From Epithemia pelagica (lineage: Eukaryota; Bacillariophyta; Bacillariophyceae; Surirellales; Surirellaceae): DNA of 64,000 nt. This document shows positions 51,009-59,870 of the stretch, piece by piece (within the stretch, counting starts at the first letter, position 1; every line of letters begins with the position of its first letter). The notes below the pieces were generated by a model that saw only the letters and a list, made by a program, of their open reading frames with translations, had not been told where the DNA came from and ran no database searches. The translations under genes and the position numbers were made by a program. Location of the stretch: positions 2,480,001 to 2,544,000 of the forward strand of contig OX337228.1 in NCBI GenBank assembly GCA_946965045.2, given 5' to 3'.

Positions 51009-52412
51009 ATGAATAGCGGAAAGTGCTGTCGATCGGATTCAGAGGAGGGAGCTAAAGACAATGTTGACCTTGCTGCCCATGAACAACGCGATGGAGATGG
51101 GGGAACGGCATTTGCGTCCTTGGAGGCAATGCTTTTCGAAGAAGAGCAACAAGAGCATCTCACGAATCTCCCACAACAAGATCACGCAAGATTCTATGAA
51201 CAGAAGAAGTCTGCTTCTGTCTCAGCGACAGCTGCAGGCGATGAGCAATTATCAGCACAACCATCGGTGCCACATGTGGAGGGAAGACTTGCTTCCAACA
51301 GTGGTCCTCTGGTCTCTGGTTCATTATTTAATGATCATCCACCCATGGCGTTATCACGTTTGGATAATGAAGATCAATACCGGTCCTTATTGAACAACAG
51401 TCGCCTTGCAGTGGACCGGCTGCATAAAAGAGAAAAGCGATCCCTAAGCTCACTTGGAGATGTTTCCTCGAATGAATTCATTAGTTCCACTAGAGGTATA
51501 TTGATTCCCAAGCACTGGCGGCGTGAAAGCTCAGAATCGTCCACTGCATTGGAAAAGCACAAGAGACCGACTTCCAAGCATACCAGTCGATCTCCACCCC
51601 ACACAAAGGCGAAGTCAAAAAGGAAGCTACGAAACTCCGTGGTACCTGTTTCCTCGCTGGCTCGGAGGTTAGACAGGAAAAGAGATGATAGCATTGGAAC
51701 ACAGAAAAAGAAAAGTCGTAAGGAAACCCGGGCTATCTCCTTTGCTCCTCCTTTTGCCATAAAATTGCAAGCTCATGATCCTGTCGTTGATGATTCATTT
51801 CATGCGATCAACGACAACAGCGAGGACGCTGCACTTTTGTCTCCTCAACACCAAACTTCGTGGTGGGAATCATCCCCAAGGGCGCGGCGATCATCCTCAA
51901 CGGTGCAGGCGAAAAAACCAAAGAGCAAGATCCCAAAAGGGCAATGGGCAATGCTCTACGAGAAATTTCGAGACACGACTCGAGCAGATGCGTTGAGACT
52001 CAGGCATTCAGCTGGAGGTGACCCCATGGATCCTAGAAAGACAGCATCCTCCTTCACAGATATCACGATAATTTCGAATCATTCTTCTCCGTGGAATGTA
52101 TTGAATCGGGAGTCTGTCGAGGAAAACGGATCAACAATCCTTGTTCACATTCATCAGAAACGCATCACGGGATCAAAAAGGATCGGTGAAGATACGTCTA
52201 CCAGTGGATTGGCCTGGTGCTATCTACCGTGTGCGACGGTTCGCGAGCGCCGCATAAGGGCTGGAACTCAGCTTCGTCTCTACAATGCAGTCGTGGTGAA
52301 GTCAAACCATGACTATTGGAACATCTTTGCGTCGCCTCTGATCGAGGATCATCCAGCTTCAGCACTCCGTCTGCCAGCTCTATCGGAATTGAAGGTTCAG
52401 AGTAAGAAGTAG
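51009..52412 (+). CDS. Unknown protein with disordered N-terminus and beta-rich C-terminal domain
   Basis: 467 residues from the first ATG at 51009; the frame opens upstream at GTG 50985. I do not recognise the family. The first 340 residues are polar, Ser/Lys/Arg-rich and likely disordered, with KRPTSKHTSRSPPHTKAKSK as a possible nuclear signal. The last 110 residues look folded: STILVHIHQKRITG, LAWCYLPCATVRERRIRAGT and LRLYNAVVVKSNHDYWNIFA. An OB-fold-like domain would fit that beta-rich pattern, as in some DNA-repair scaffold proteins, but this is inference. The gene overlaps no other and runs in the same direction as the TRAPP-like gene further upstream. Confidence 0.62.
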   Translation: MNSGKCCRSDSEEGAKDNVDLAAHEQRDGDGGTAFASLEAMLFEEEQQEHLTNLPQQDHARFYEQKKSASVSATAAGDEQLSAQPSVPHVEGRLASNSGPLVSGSLFNDHPPMALSRLDNEDQYRSLLNNSRLAVDRLHKREKRSLSSLGDVSSNEFISSTRGILIPKHWRRESSESSTALEKHKRPTSKHTSRSPPHTKAKSKRKLRNSVVPVSSLARRLDRKRDDSIGTQKKKSRKETRAISFAPPFAIKLQAHDPVVDDSFHAINDNSEDAALLSPQHQTSWWESSPRARRSSSTVQAKKPKSKIPKGQWAMLYEKFRDTTRADALRLRHSAGGDPMDPRKTASSFTDITIISNHSSPWNVLNRESVEENGSTILVHIHQKRITGSKRIGEDTSTSGLAWCYLPCATVRERRIRAGTQLRLYNAVVVKSNHDYWNIFASPLIEDHPASALRLPALSELKVQSKK

Positions 52413-52557
52413 TTGAATTGCCAGTTTGCTTAATTAATAGCGAAAAGTACCTTGCTTAGCCGTGTCTATCACGTGGGACGATACATGTAATGCAGCGATT
52501 TCATTTCCATGAACCAAGACAAACCAGAATCTGATTTTCTATCATCCATGTTTTTGT

Positions 52558-53301
52558 TCATAGGCTCGCACGAAAGCTCTTCAAAATACGCTGTGATTCT
52601 CTTTTCTGGTCCCTTGCTTGTATAGTTGCTCGTTTATCACGCAGTGTCTTGCCGCGACAAAGAGCGATTTGTAATTTTAGGCGCCTTTGTTCGTTGAAAT
52701 ATGCTTGCAAAGGCACCATCGTCCATCCAGGTTGTTGCTCTACCTGCATTATCCATTTCCGTGCTTCAGATTGATGGACCAACAAAGGTCTTGGCCGACG
52801 TTGCTCGTGTTGAAAATAAGATCCAGCTGTAGAATGAGGACCAATGTGAACATTGCGCAATTCTAAGGACGCTAAACGACCTGTTCTCTTTCCTCCTGGA
52901 CGGATGTATCCATCGCGCAAATTCAGTTTCCCAGCCCGGATGGCTTTAACTTCGGTGCCCAGCAAACTTACTCCGGCTTCCAAAGTCTCCAATATTTCAT
53001 AGTTCCGGTATGCAATGCGGTTTACTGCGACAACTCTATTGCCTTGTGTGTTGTCTTGCTTTTTCTTTTTCGCTGCCTGGAGTCGTTGAATTGACCGAAT
53101 TGAGGAGCGTGAAGGAGGACATTGGAAAGCAGGCAAGGATAAGGAGCACACAACATGGGGTTGGCACGGACGCAATTGGTGTCGGTCGCGAGGGCCTTGC
53201 GTATGAGCAAGAGTTATGCGAGCAACGATGAGGCACCAACAAAGTACCGCCCCAACAGCGTATGGGGAGAAATACCTCCAAGTCTTTTTGAAGGCTTTCA
53301 T
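52558..53301 (-). CDS. smpB: SmpB, tmRNA-binding protein, probably plastid-targeted
   Basis: Single exon of 247 residues from ATG at 53301. Residues about 88-240 are SmpB: the opening VVAVNRIAYRNYEILETLEA, then GVSLLGTEVKAIRAGKLNLR and DGYI, followed by a VHQSEARKW strand and TMVPLQAYFNE. The C terminus is a basic tail (LRDKRATIQARDQKRESQ) as in bacteria, which inserts into the ribosome mRNA channel. SmpB brings tmRNA to stalled bacterial-type ribosomes. Diatom plastids encode tmRNA, so a nuclear SmpB with an N-terminal extension is expected to serve there. The extension begins with a hydrophobic signal (AVGAVLCWCLIVARITLA) and continues as a Ser/Arg/Pro-rich transit-like part, consistent with import through a complex plastid membrane system. 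Confidence 0.93.
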   Translation of the reverse strand: MKAFKKTWRYFSPYAVGAVLCWCLIVARITLAHTQGPRDRHQLRPCQPHVVCSLSLPAFQCPPSRSSIRSIQRLQAAKKKKQDNTQGNRVVAVNRIAYRNYEILETLEAGVSLLGTEVKAIRAGKLNLRDGYIRPGGKRTGRLASLELRNVHIGPHSTAGSYFQHEQRRPRPLLVHQSEARKWIMQVEQQPGWTMVPLQAYFNEQRRLKLQIALCRGKTLRDKRATIQARDQKRESQRILKSFRASL

Positions 53302-53635
53302 GAGATCTTTAGCGATCTCACTGGCACTCTATATCACGTCTGCGGAATAGAAGAAGCTGTCTCATCACCACGCATCATGCAATAATCAAGCCATCATCGC
53401 GTCTCTGACTGACTGCTAGAGTAGGAGTATAGCTAGGATCTTGCCACATACTCCTAGGAGGATAGATCTCCTAACCTTAGTAGGAGTACCTAGGTAGAAC
53501 AAGATACGCACCACATCGATCTAAAAAGAACTCCTATCGGAGTTATGGATAGAACGACTGCATAAACCCAATGACGGATGTGCCATGGAGAGACAATATC
53601 GCCGCATTACAGAAAAACTGTTGCAAGAAAAGAGA
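53302..53635. other. Intergenic region with TAGGAGTA motif cluster
   Basis: Between the SmpB start (minus) and the end of the epimerase-like gene (minus). Contains repeated AGTAGGAGTA and the palindrome CTCCTAGGAG at about 53452-53461, within 53415-53545. No gene is seen. Confidence 0.55.
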
Positions 53636-56290
53636 TCAAGATTCTTTTGCATGTTCCAAGATTCCAACGAAAACCTCGGCACCGGTTTTATCCACTACAA
53701 CGTCGCCGTCGCTTTCCGGGACAAGCAATGGCATGAATCCCTGAACTGCTGCGTTAGAATCCTTCTCACCAATCAGTTCCAATGTCTTACGCCGTCCAAG
53801 GATGAAACCAAGGCTAAGTTCTTCGGGCGATTCCTCTACGTTGTCCATATTTGTCCATGATACATGCTCTTCAAGCCATTCGCAACGTAGAAGCCGAGCT
53901 TCCTCCAGATGCAAGTCGTGTACCAAGAAGAACGGAGAAATCCATTGAAAAGGAAATGTTTTGAATAGTGTGCTTCGGATTTCGAATTCTGGACGTCCAA
54001 TGTTGGTATGAACTCGATGTGCGACCTGCTTGTAAAACTCAACCTGGTGCTTACTGTAATTTCGCCCACGAACAATGACTTCAGGTGCGACCTGACCCAT
54101 GGATACAGGGAAAAGAGCTCCCGCGAACAAAACCGAGTGACGTGGCTTGGACTCTGGAATGGGAACCCATCGTTTCAAGTTTGTGCCGCTGCGTTGTTCA
54201 TGGTAGTGTCGCTGGCCTTTTTTGAATCCTTTCGTGTCCGCCACACGGATAAGTTGCATCGCCCGACTGTTAGATATCTGTGCAAACGAATCCGAGCCTG
54301 CAAACAAAGCTTTGCGAACAGTTTTTGAAAACAACATGCTTGGATCGATTCGAAGAAGTGAATGGTCCGCTCTGGAAAATTCAGCAAGGTTACGTGTAGG
54401 CCACATCAGCACCCAGCCTTTGTGAGTGAGCTTGCCATTAAGAGCGGGCAAAGAAGCCTGCTCCTTCTTCGCTAAGGATTGAACAAGTTTGCTTCCCTTA
54501 GACAAAAAGGCAAAACGACATAACCCGACAGGTTTTTCATCCTCGATTGATGGGAGACTGGCAAGACTGTTGGAAAAGTTCCCCATGTATACAACATGTT
54601 CACATTTGTTCGAGACTTCCTGGCTTGTTTCGACCAGAGCATCGAACACGGATTTCTGACATACCAGATGTGGTGACACACATTGCGATGAACATGGCAG
54701 GTGGCTTATGGAACCAAGGCTTTCCGTTTTCGAGAGCGGTCCTTCATCTTTTTTCGGAGTCTGTGAACGGGGTTCACCAAACGGATTTCGGATGTAGTGA
54801 CTCCACGCCATGGCTCGACGAAGATAACGGGACATCTGAGCATCATCTTCTCGAGCACTCTTCACTGCCTTAGTTGACAGAACTGCACTTTCGGGTATCT
54901 TGAGGTCGCGGTATCCGCCAGACAAAGGTCTTGCAAACGCTGTGACGATTGCTTTGAGCGCATTGTCAACGTAAATATGAGGTGCGTCGACAGTAAATTC
55001 GAATTCTTCGTTTGATGACAAGGGATCATCAAAATGTGTGAGAAGTGACGAACCAGGCCCGTACAGATGAGGCAGAACAAGTCGGGTGATATTGCGATGA
55101 AATGGAGTTGCATAAAGCATCGGCAAGTAAGAATTTACAGTTTGCCGAGTTCGCTCAGCATCGGAAGCAAAAGATGTCCTCATATGGACTAGACGTGGAC
55201 TTTGTGCCATCTTTCTTTTTTTCTGAAGAGAAAGAGCGGAAAGTAGATCATTCCAAACGCGATCGTTATGTTTCTCAATGTAGAGTTGATAGCTCGTTTG
55301 AGTCATTGCGCTGTCAACATTTTTGTCATCTCGAACGTGATCAGAAATGAGGATATGAGTAGGGTTGAATTCCCAAAGCCACGAGGGCACTGAATTATCG
55401 TTTGCGCGGCTCAACCCAAGTTCAGTAACAACCAAACGAAAGTTCGGGATGTTCTGAATGAGCTTCTTATAAGTTTGCATGTACCGTAGCCGCGAAACCC
55501 TGAGATTGGGAAACAGAGTATCGGTACCAACCACGATACGCACGTGGCACCGATCAGCAAAACTGAGAGCTGACAACGTTGCCGCTGGCTGGCGAATTAT
55601 ATCAGTGATTAGGACCCTGCTAGATTGGTCCAAACCTGCTCTGGAGCAGAGTTGGTTCCAATTGGCTGAAGGCGAAATGCTGGACGACGGATCTGTTTTG
55701 TTCCAAATTCGAAGATTTACAAGCGTTCCTCCCAATGAATCAGCAGTGCTATTGATCTGAGGAGGTCGCTTTAGACGGACCTGTTCGGGATTACTTGGAC
55801 GTGAGGCAACGGCTGTTGGGTGTAAAGACACATCGCTTTTGTAGTTCTCCAAGTATCGATGTTCGGTTACCCCAGATGAAGTTTGAAAGATGAGCTCTGC
55901 TCCATTCCATGTCGAAGAATGAAACATGTATGCATACCATGTGAAGCGCCCGACAAGCAGTAGAAATACCATTTTCGGAAGAAGTTTTGTGAGGCTGTGC
56001 CACGGCCGTTTCTGTTTGACTCGTCGACGATCTCTTGGTTGCAGTGAGCTTTCTCCTCGAGGGGGCGTCCTATCCCCAGTACGGCGGGGACTGGAGAAAG
56101 ATGTATACATGCTGGACGCGAAGGAAAAAAGTGTTGGGCGACGTTGTCGATTTCTCGGAGGATTGCAAGGTCGAACAAAACCTGATTCATCGGCATCTGA
56201 CGAATTCCTGCTCGATTCTTCCTGCTGTTGCTGAAAGCAGGAGTTTCCAAAAAAGGAATTCCTTCTCCGTTTCATCTGGAAGGAATGCAT
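53636..56290 (-). CDS. Golgi-type membrane protein with degenerate epimerase-like domain
   Basis: Single exon of 884 residues (ATG at 56290 or six codons on). A basic cytoplasmic head (RRRVKQKRPW) is followed by a signal-anchor (LLPKMVFLLLVGRFTWYAYM), predicting a type II membrane protein. Residues about 220-480 follow the order of an NAD(P)-binding epimerase: VLITDIIRQPAATLSALS in place of the Rossmann strand-glycine loop, later YGPGSS and HIYVDNALKAI. The glycines of the nucleotide-binding loop are missing, so catalytic activity is doubtful. The C-terminal half has PCSSQC, then MLFSKTVRKALFAG. The same order occurs in the divergent neighbour at 57142-59718, so the two look like paralogues. 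Function is probably linked to glycan metabolism in the secretory pathway. Confidence 0.7.
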   Translation of the reverse strand: MHSFQMKRRRNSFFGNSCFQQQQEESSRNSSDADESGFVRPCNPPRNRQRRPTLFSFASSMYTSFSSPRRTGDRTPPRGESSLQPRDRRRVKQKRPWHSLTKLLPKMVFLLLVGRFTWYAYMFHSSTWNGAELIFQTSSGVTEHRYLENYKSDVSLHPTAVASRPSNPEQVRLKRPPQINSTADSLGGTLVNLRIWNKTDPSSSISPSANWNQLCSRAGLDQSSRVLITDIIRQPAATLSALSFADRCHVRIVVGTDTLFPNLRVSRLRYMQTYKKLIQNIPNFRLVVTELGLSRANDNSVPSWLWEFNPTHILISDHVRDDKNVDSAMTQTSYQLYIEKHNDRVWNDLLSALSLQKKRKMAQSPRLVHMRTSFASDAERTRQTVNSYLPMLYATPFHRNITRLVLPHLYGPGSSLLTHFDDPLSSNEEFEFTVDAPHIYVDNALKAIVTAFARPLSGGYRDLKIPESAVLSTKAVKSAREDDAQMSRYLRRAMAWSHYIRNPFGEPRSQTPKKDEGPLSKTESLGSISHLPCSSQCVSPHLVCQKSVFDALVETSQEVSNKCEHVVYMGNFSNSLASLPSIEDEKPVGLCRFAFLSKGSKLVQSLAKKEQASLPALNGKLTHKGWVLMWPTRNLAEFSRADHSLLRIDPSMLFSKTVRKALFAGSDSFAQISNSRAMQLIRVADTKGFKKGQRHYHEQRSGTNLKRWVPIPESKPRHSVLFAGALFPVSMGQVAPEVIVRGRNYSKHQVEFYKQVAHRVHTNIGRPEFEIRSTLFKTFPFQWISPFFLVHDLHLEEARLLRCEWLEEHVSWTNMDNVEESPEELSLGFILGRRKTLELIGEKDSNAAVQGFMPLLVPESDGDVVVDKTGAEVFVGILEHAKES

Positions 56291-57141
56291 GTTCTCGATA
56301 TGTCACACGATGGCTAGACTCGGTGTCGCATGATCTCTGGAAGAGAATTGTTGTTTTGTGAAGAATCAATGCGAGACACTGTTTTGTGAGCGTTAGAATA
56401 GCGTTATGGTCAACCCGGCTCGGATTGTTTTGGTCACGTACACTCCAAAGTGCCAACCCTTCCGCGCGCAGCTATGGGTCCCAACGCCGTGCTTTACACG
56501 TGGAATCTCAACCATTGCACTGGTGTAAATGAACGTTACCATCAGACTAATTTGACCATGGCGGATTTTTCTGGACGATTTCCATCTCTCCATTTCTATT
56601 ACAACGGTAGATCTAGGTTAGTCACTAGCGCTAGGGACTCGGTTCGCTCGATTGGTGTTGTTGCGCGCTCCTTGCGCTCTCGTTGCGCTTTTGTTGCGCT
56701 TCTGAGGGCAACCACGAGGGGACCTTTTACGATAGGCTTTGTGGCACAAGGACAAGGAGTTTTTCTTATCCCTCGTAGCAATCAACCAAATAGAACGAAT
56801 AGAACGGATCTCTCCGAGGGATAAGAAAACGAAGATAGTTATGGACCATAACAGATTGACGGAAGGCATGCCATGGTGAAGCCACGATACACCGCGACAA
56901 ACTTGATGCCAAACGTGACGTCATGTACTAGGAAAAATTACGTAGGCTCTACTGCGTTGGGACCCATAGCAGCACTCTACCACACATACACATACTCGTA
57001 CAAAATACAACCCACGATCACCATACAGTACAAATCCAATATCCAACGACTCTCACAATTTTGTCGCCATGAACGAAGAAAAGACGGACATCGTTTGAGA
57101 AGTTTTTATCTTTACCACTCATTTTCAGCAACCAATACGCG
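56291..57141. other. Divergent promoter region of the epimerase-like pair
   Basis: About 850 bp between two divergent paralogues. Near 56650-56705 there are four TTGCGC units (TTGCGCGCTCC, TTGCGCTCTCG, TTGCGCTTTTG, TTGCGCTTCTG), a short direct repeat that could be a regulatory site. A few open frames of 60-120 codons exist but show nothing recognisable. Confidence 0.5.
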
Positions 57142-59718
57142 ATGAGATTTCTTGCCCTTTTATCGGTTTTGTTATTGGGAGCGGTTTATTCGACGACCCC
57201 TCATGAATGGTTGGGGCCAGACTCTGTCGTGTTGGTTTGTGGTGCTGCCAGCTATCTAGGTTCGGAAGTTTCATTAGCCTTGCATCGCATCTACTCGCCT
57301 AAACGTCTCATCCTGGTCGATGACTTGGAGTCGTCCACCGGTATCGATGGCATGTCGAGGTTGGAGTTCCAGCGCCAGAGACTTTTTCGTGTATTACAAG
57401 AAATTGCAACATCAGAGAACGGAAAGGCTGTCTTCTACCGAGTCGACCTGCGCCCGGAAGTTCCTGAATTTATCGATTCTTCCACAATTTCCGTTCTCGA
57501 TTACATCTTCAAACAACATGACGACATTTCTCATGTGGTCTACCTTCCCGAGGAAAAGGCATTGAACGACAAGAACCTTGGTATTCCCAAAGCTCTTCCG
57601 ATGCATGCACTACTTGACCAATTAGTTCAGTGGCGAAACTCCACAGGAACGACCCAGCTACCACAGTTCACTTACTCCTCGTCATCGATAGTATACTCTG
57701 GCAGTGGTGCGCGTTCGACTGGAGTCTATCGTGGAAAAGAGGATCAGCCAATCTCTGAAGCCCCAACGTCGCTGGAAGGGAGCGCCTATGTTCTTGATGA
57801 GCTTTTGGCCCAAACATACCGACAGAATCACCATATTGATAGTGTGGGATTGCGCCTTTTCTCAGTGTATGGGCCCTACAATACTCCGTTGTCCCTGACG
57901 TCGCAAATTGCCGACCACACAGTTGCAGCTATCTCCAATCCATCTGGGTATCTAGCACTTTCAAACGAAGCATTTCGATCCCACCAGGACTACGTCTACA
58001 TAGATGATGCGGTTGATGCAATCATGATAGCGATGCAACTTCGCCCTCCCGCCGGTCCCTTGGTGATTAATGTCGGCTCAGGAGAAAGCACAGGAACTCA
58101 AGATCTCATCAAACATGTTCAGTCCTTTGTTCCAGAAGCACAATTCAAAGACCAAAAGGGTACGTCCCAACGGTCAGCCGATGTGGATGTTGTTGCTCAT
58201 ATGGATCGTGCCAAAAGAATTCTAGGATGGGAACCAACTGTCGAATTCGAAGAGGGAATTCTAAAGACGCTTGGATGGCACTTTGATAGACTTCATCCAC
58301 GGGGCATGCCACCACGTTTACACAGCAATGGTGGCAACGACAGCAGTCATCCATGGGAAAAAATTGTTTCTGCCGGGAGATTGGCGTGCGATCGTCATGA
58401 CAAGGAATGTTTACGGGGTACACCCGTATTTCCATGTGCATCAGAGTGCGCTCACATATCACAGTGTCACCTATCATTCTGGGATGACGCAGCCATCATG
58501 AGCAGTCAACTTTCTTCGGAATGCACTGAAGTTTGGTACACGGTGGCCCTCAACCCCGACCTGAATGCATTACCGTCAGTTAAAATTCATGTTTCGGCAC
58601 AGTCTCGTTCGAATTTGACGACGTGTAACTTTGCCTTTGTATCCGACACAAGTCCTCTTTTACAAAGGATCAAATCGAAAGCAGGTGGCAATGGACGACT
58701 TGAGTATGACTTCTGGACGCTTATCCCTGTCACAATCGACCTTATCAATGATGTCCCCATAACAACTATGGTCCTCCTACCGAAGTTATCGCCAAGCAGT
58801 TTCTTCTCCAAAAGTGTGGAAATCGCCGTATACACGGACCCGCATATCATTTTCGACGACTTGCCATCGCTCTTAGCCGAAGCAAGGATGCAGCCATACA
58901 ATCCTGAGGTGCCAGGTGCAACTGGGATGTTAGTAGGATTGGGTACACACTCTCAACGACGTTCTTTCAACAATGTCGAAATTCATCAAACTGATGCATA
59001 CCGGATGATCCATATGAAAGCAATGGAATATCTAAGTCCAGACAGAGATGGCTTCGAGAATAAGATCGATAGTTCATTTCTTGTTCATCGAGTTGGTGAG
59101 CAAGATGTGCGGTCGTTCCGATGTGACGTCTTTGGCGAAGTTTGGTCGTGGAAGGTGAATTCTGATGACGACGCTATTTCATTTATATCCGGCCTTCATG
59201 ATATGTGGAATCAGATCCTTGTTTCACAGAACAATGGACAGAAAGGAGCGAAGAATTCTGAACCATGGTGGCATCATGACAATGTTCAGACGGTTTCGGA
59301 CGCTCTACGACAGGGGCGACGCCGTCTAGAAGAGACGAATCCAGTTCGTAGTGCACCCGTGCAGTACCACCACATGCTACAGAACAGGATTGCTGAGGAA
59401 GAGGAACATTTCGAAACCGTTCATCACTTTGATGAGAATGGATTCGCGGTTCAGAAAAAGAAACAGCGTCCGACGCACGACCTGGAGACGATGGGTTCTT
59501 CAACAACAAACGAAGCGACGAAGAAAGACGATACAGATAGTCACAACGATGAAGCGACTGACTCGGACCTGGAAAACCAAGGGAATACGCACCAAAAATG
59601 GCTTGGAATGCTTTCCTCGGGGCACCCGAAGTTCTTCATCCGGTTGGTGCATGCAGACGATGTGGGAGTCGTTGATTTGAACCTCCTTTCTGGTCAGGGC
59701 CCAAGCCTTCTATTGTAG
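57142..59718 (+). CDS. Secretory NAD-dependent epimerase-like protein with extra C-terminal domain
   Basis: Single exon of 858 residues. A signal peptide (MRFLALLSVLLLGAVYSTT) points to the secretory pathway. Residues about 28-390 are an extended short-chain dehydrogenase of the nucleotide-sugar epimerase type: VVLVCGAASYLGSEV (Rossmann loop), LILVDDLES, TYSSSSIVYSG, YGPYNTPLSLTSQIADH, YVYIDDAVDAI and GWEPTVEFEEG. UDP-glucuronate 4-epimerases are the closest family I recognise. The usual YxxxK active site reads YVLDE, so the catalytic Lys is absent. The C-terminal 440 residues start with PCASEC and contain SSFFSKSVEIAVYTD, which align with the C-terminal half of the divergent neighbour. The very end is polar. 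Role probably in glycan or cell-wall precursor chemistry, if active. Confidence 0.75.
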   Translation: MRFLALLSVLLLGAVYSTTPHEWLGPDSVVLVCGAASYLGSEVSLALHRIYSPKRLILVDDLESSTGIDGMSRLEFQRQRLFRVLQEIATSENGKAVFYRVDLRPEVPEFIDSSTISVLDYIFKQHDDISHVVYLPEEKALNDKNLGIPKALPMHALLDQLVQWRNSTGTTQLPQFTYSSSSIVYSGSGARSTGVYRGKEDQPISEAPTSLEGSAYVLDELLAQTYRQNHHIDSVGLRLFSVYGPYNTPLSLTSQIADHTVAAISNPSGYLALSNEAFRSHQDYVYIDDAVDAIMIAMQLRPPAGPLVINVGSGESTGTQDLIKHVQSFVPEAQFKDQKGTSQRSADVDVVAHMDRAKRILGWEPTVEFEEGILKTLGWHFDRLHPRGMPPRLHSNGGNDSSHPWEKIVSAGRLACDRHDKECLRGTPVFPCASECAHISQCHLSFWDDAAIMSSQLSSECTEVWYTVALNPDLNALPSVKIHVSAQSRSNLTTCNFAFVSDTSPLLQRIKSKAGGNGRLEYDFWTLIPVTIDLINDVPITTMVLLPKLSPSSFFSKSVEIAVYTDPHIIFDDLPSLLAEARMQPYNPEVPGATGMLVGLGTHSQRRSFNNVEIHQTDAYRMIHMKAMEYLSPDRDGFENKIDSSFLVHRVGEQDVRSFRCDVFGEVWSWKVNSDDDAISFISGLHDMWNQILVSQNNGQKGAKNSEPWWHHDNVQTVSDALRQGRRRLEETNPVRSAPVQYHHMLQNRIAEEEEHFETVHHFDENGFAVQKKKQRPTHDLETMGSSTTNEATKKDDTDSHNDEATDSDLENQGNTHQKWLGMLSSGHPKFFIRLVHADDVGVVDLNLLSGQGPSLLL

Positions 59719-59870
59719 GATTAGGTTCGAGACTGCACCTTCATAACCTAACCATTCAACCACAAACGCATAGACGCCTATCTTGTCCATATGCTAATAA
59801 GGAGATCTAGACAAAAACATTAGCGTTGTCACCTGAAGACAAAGAACAATTTCGAATGAAGTCCCTTCCC

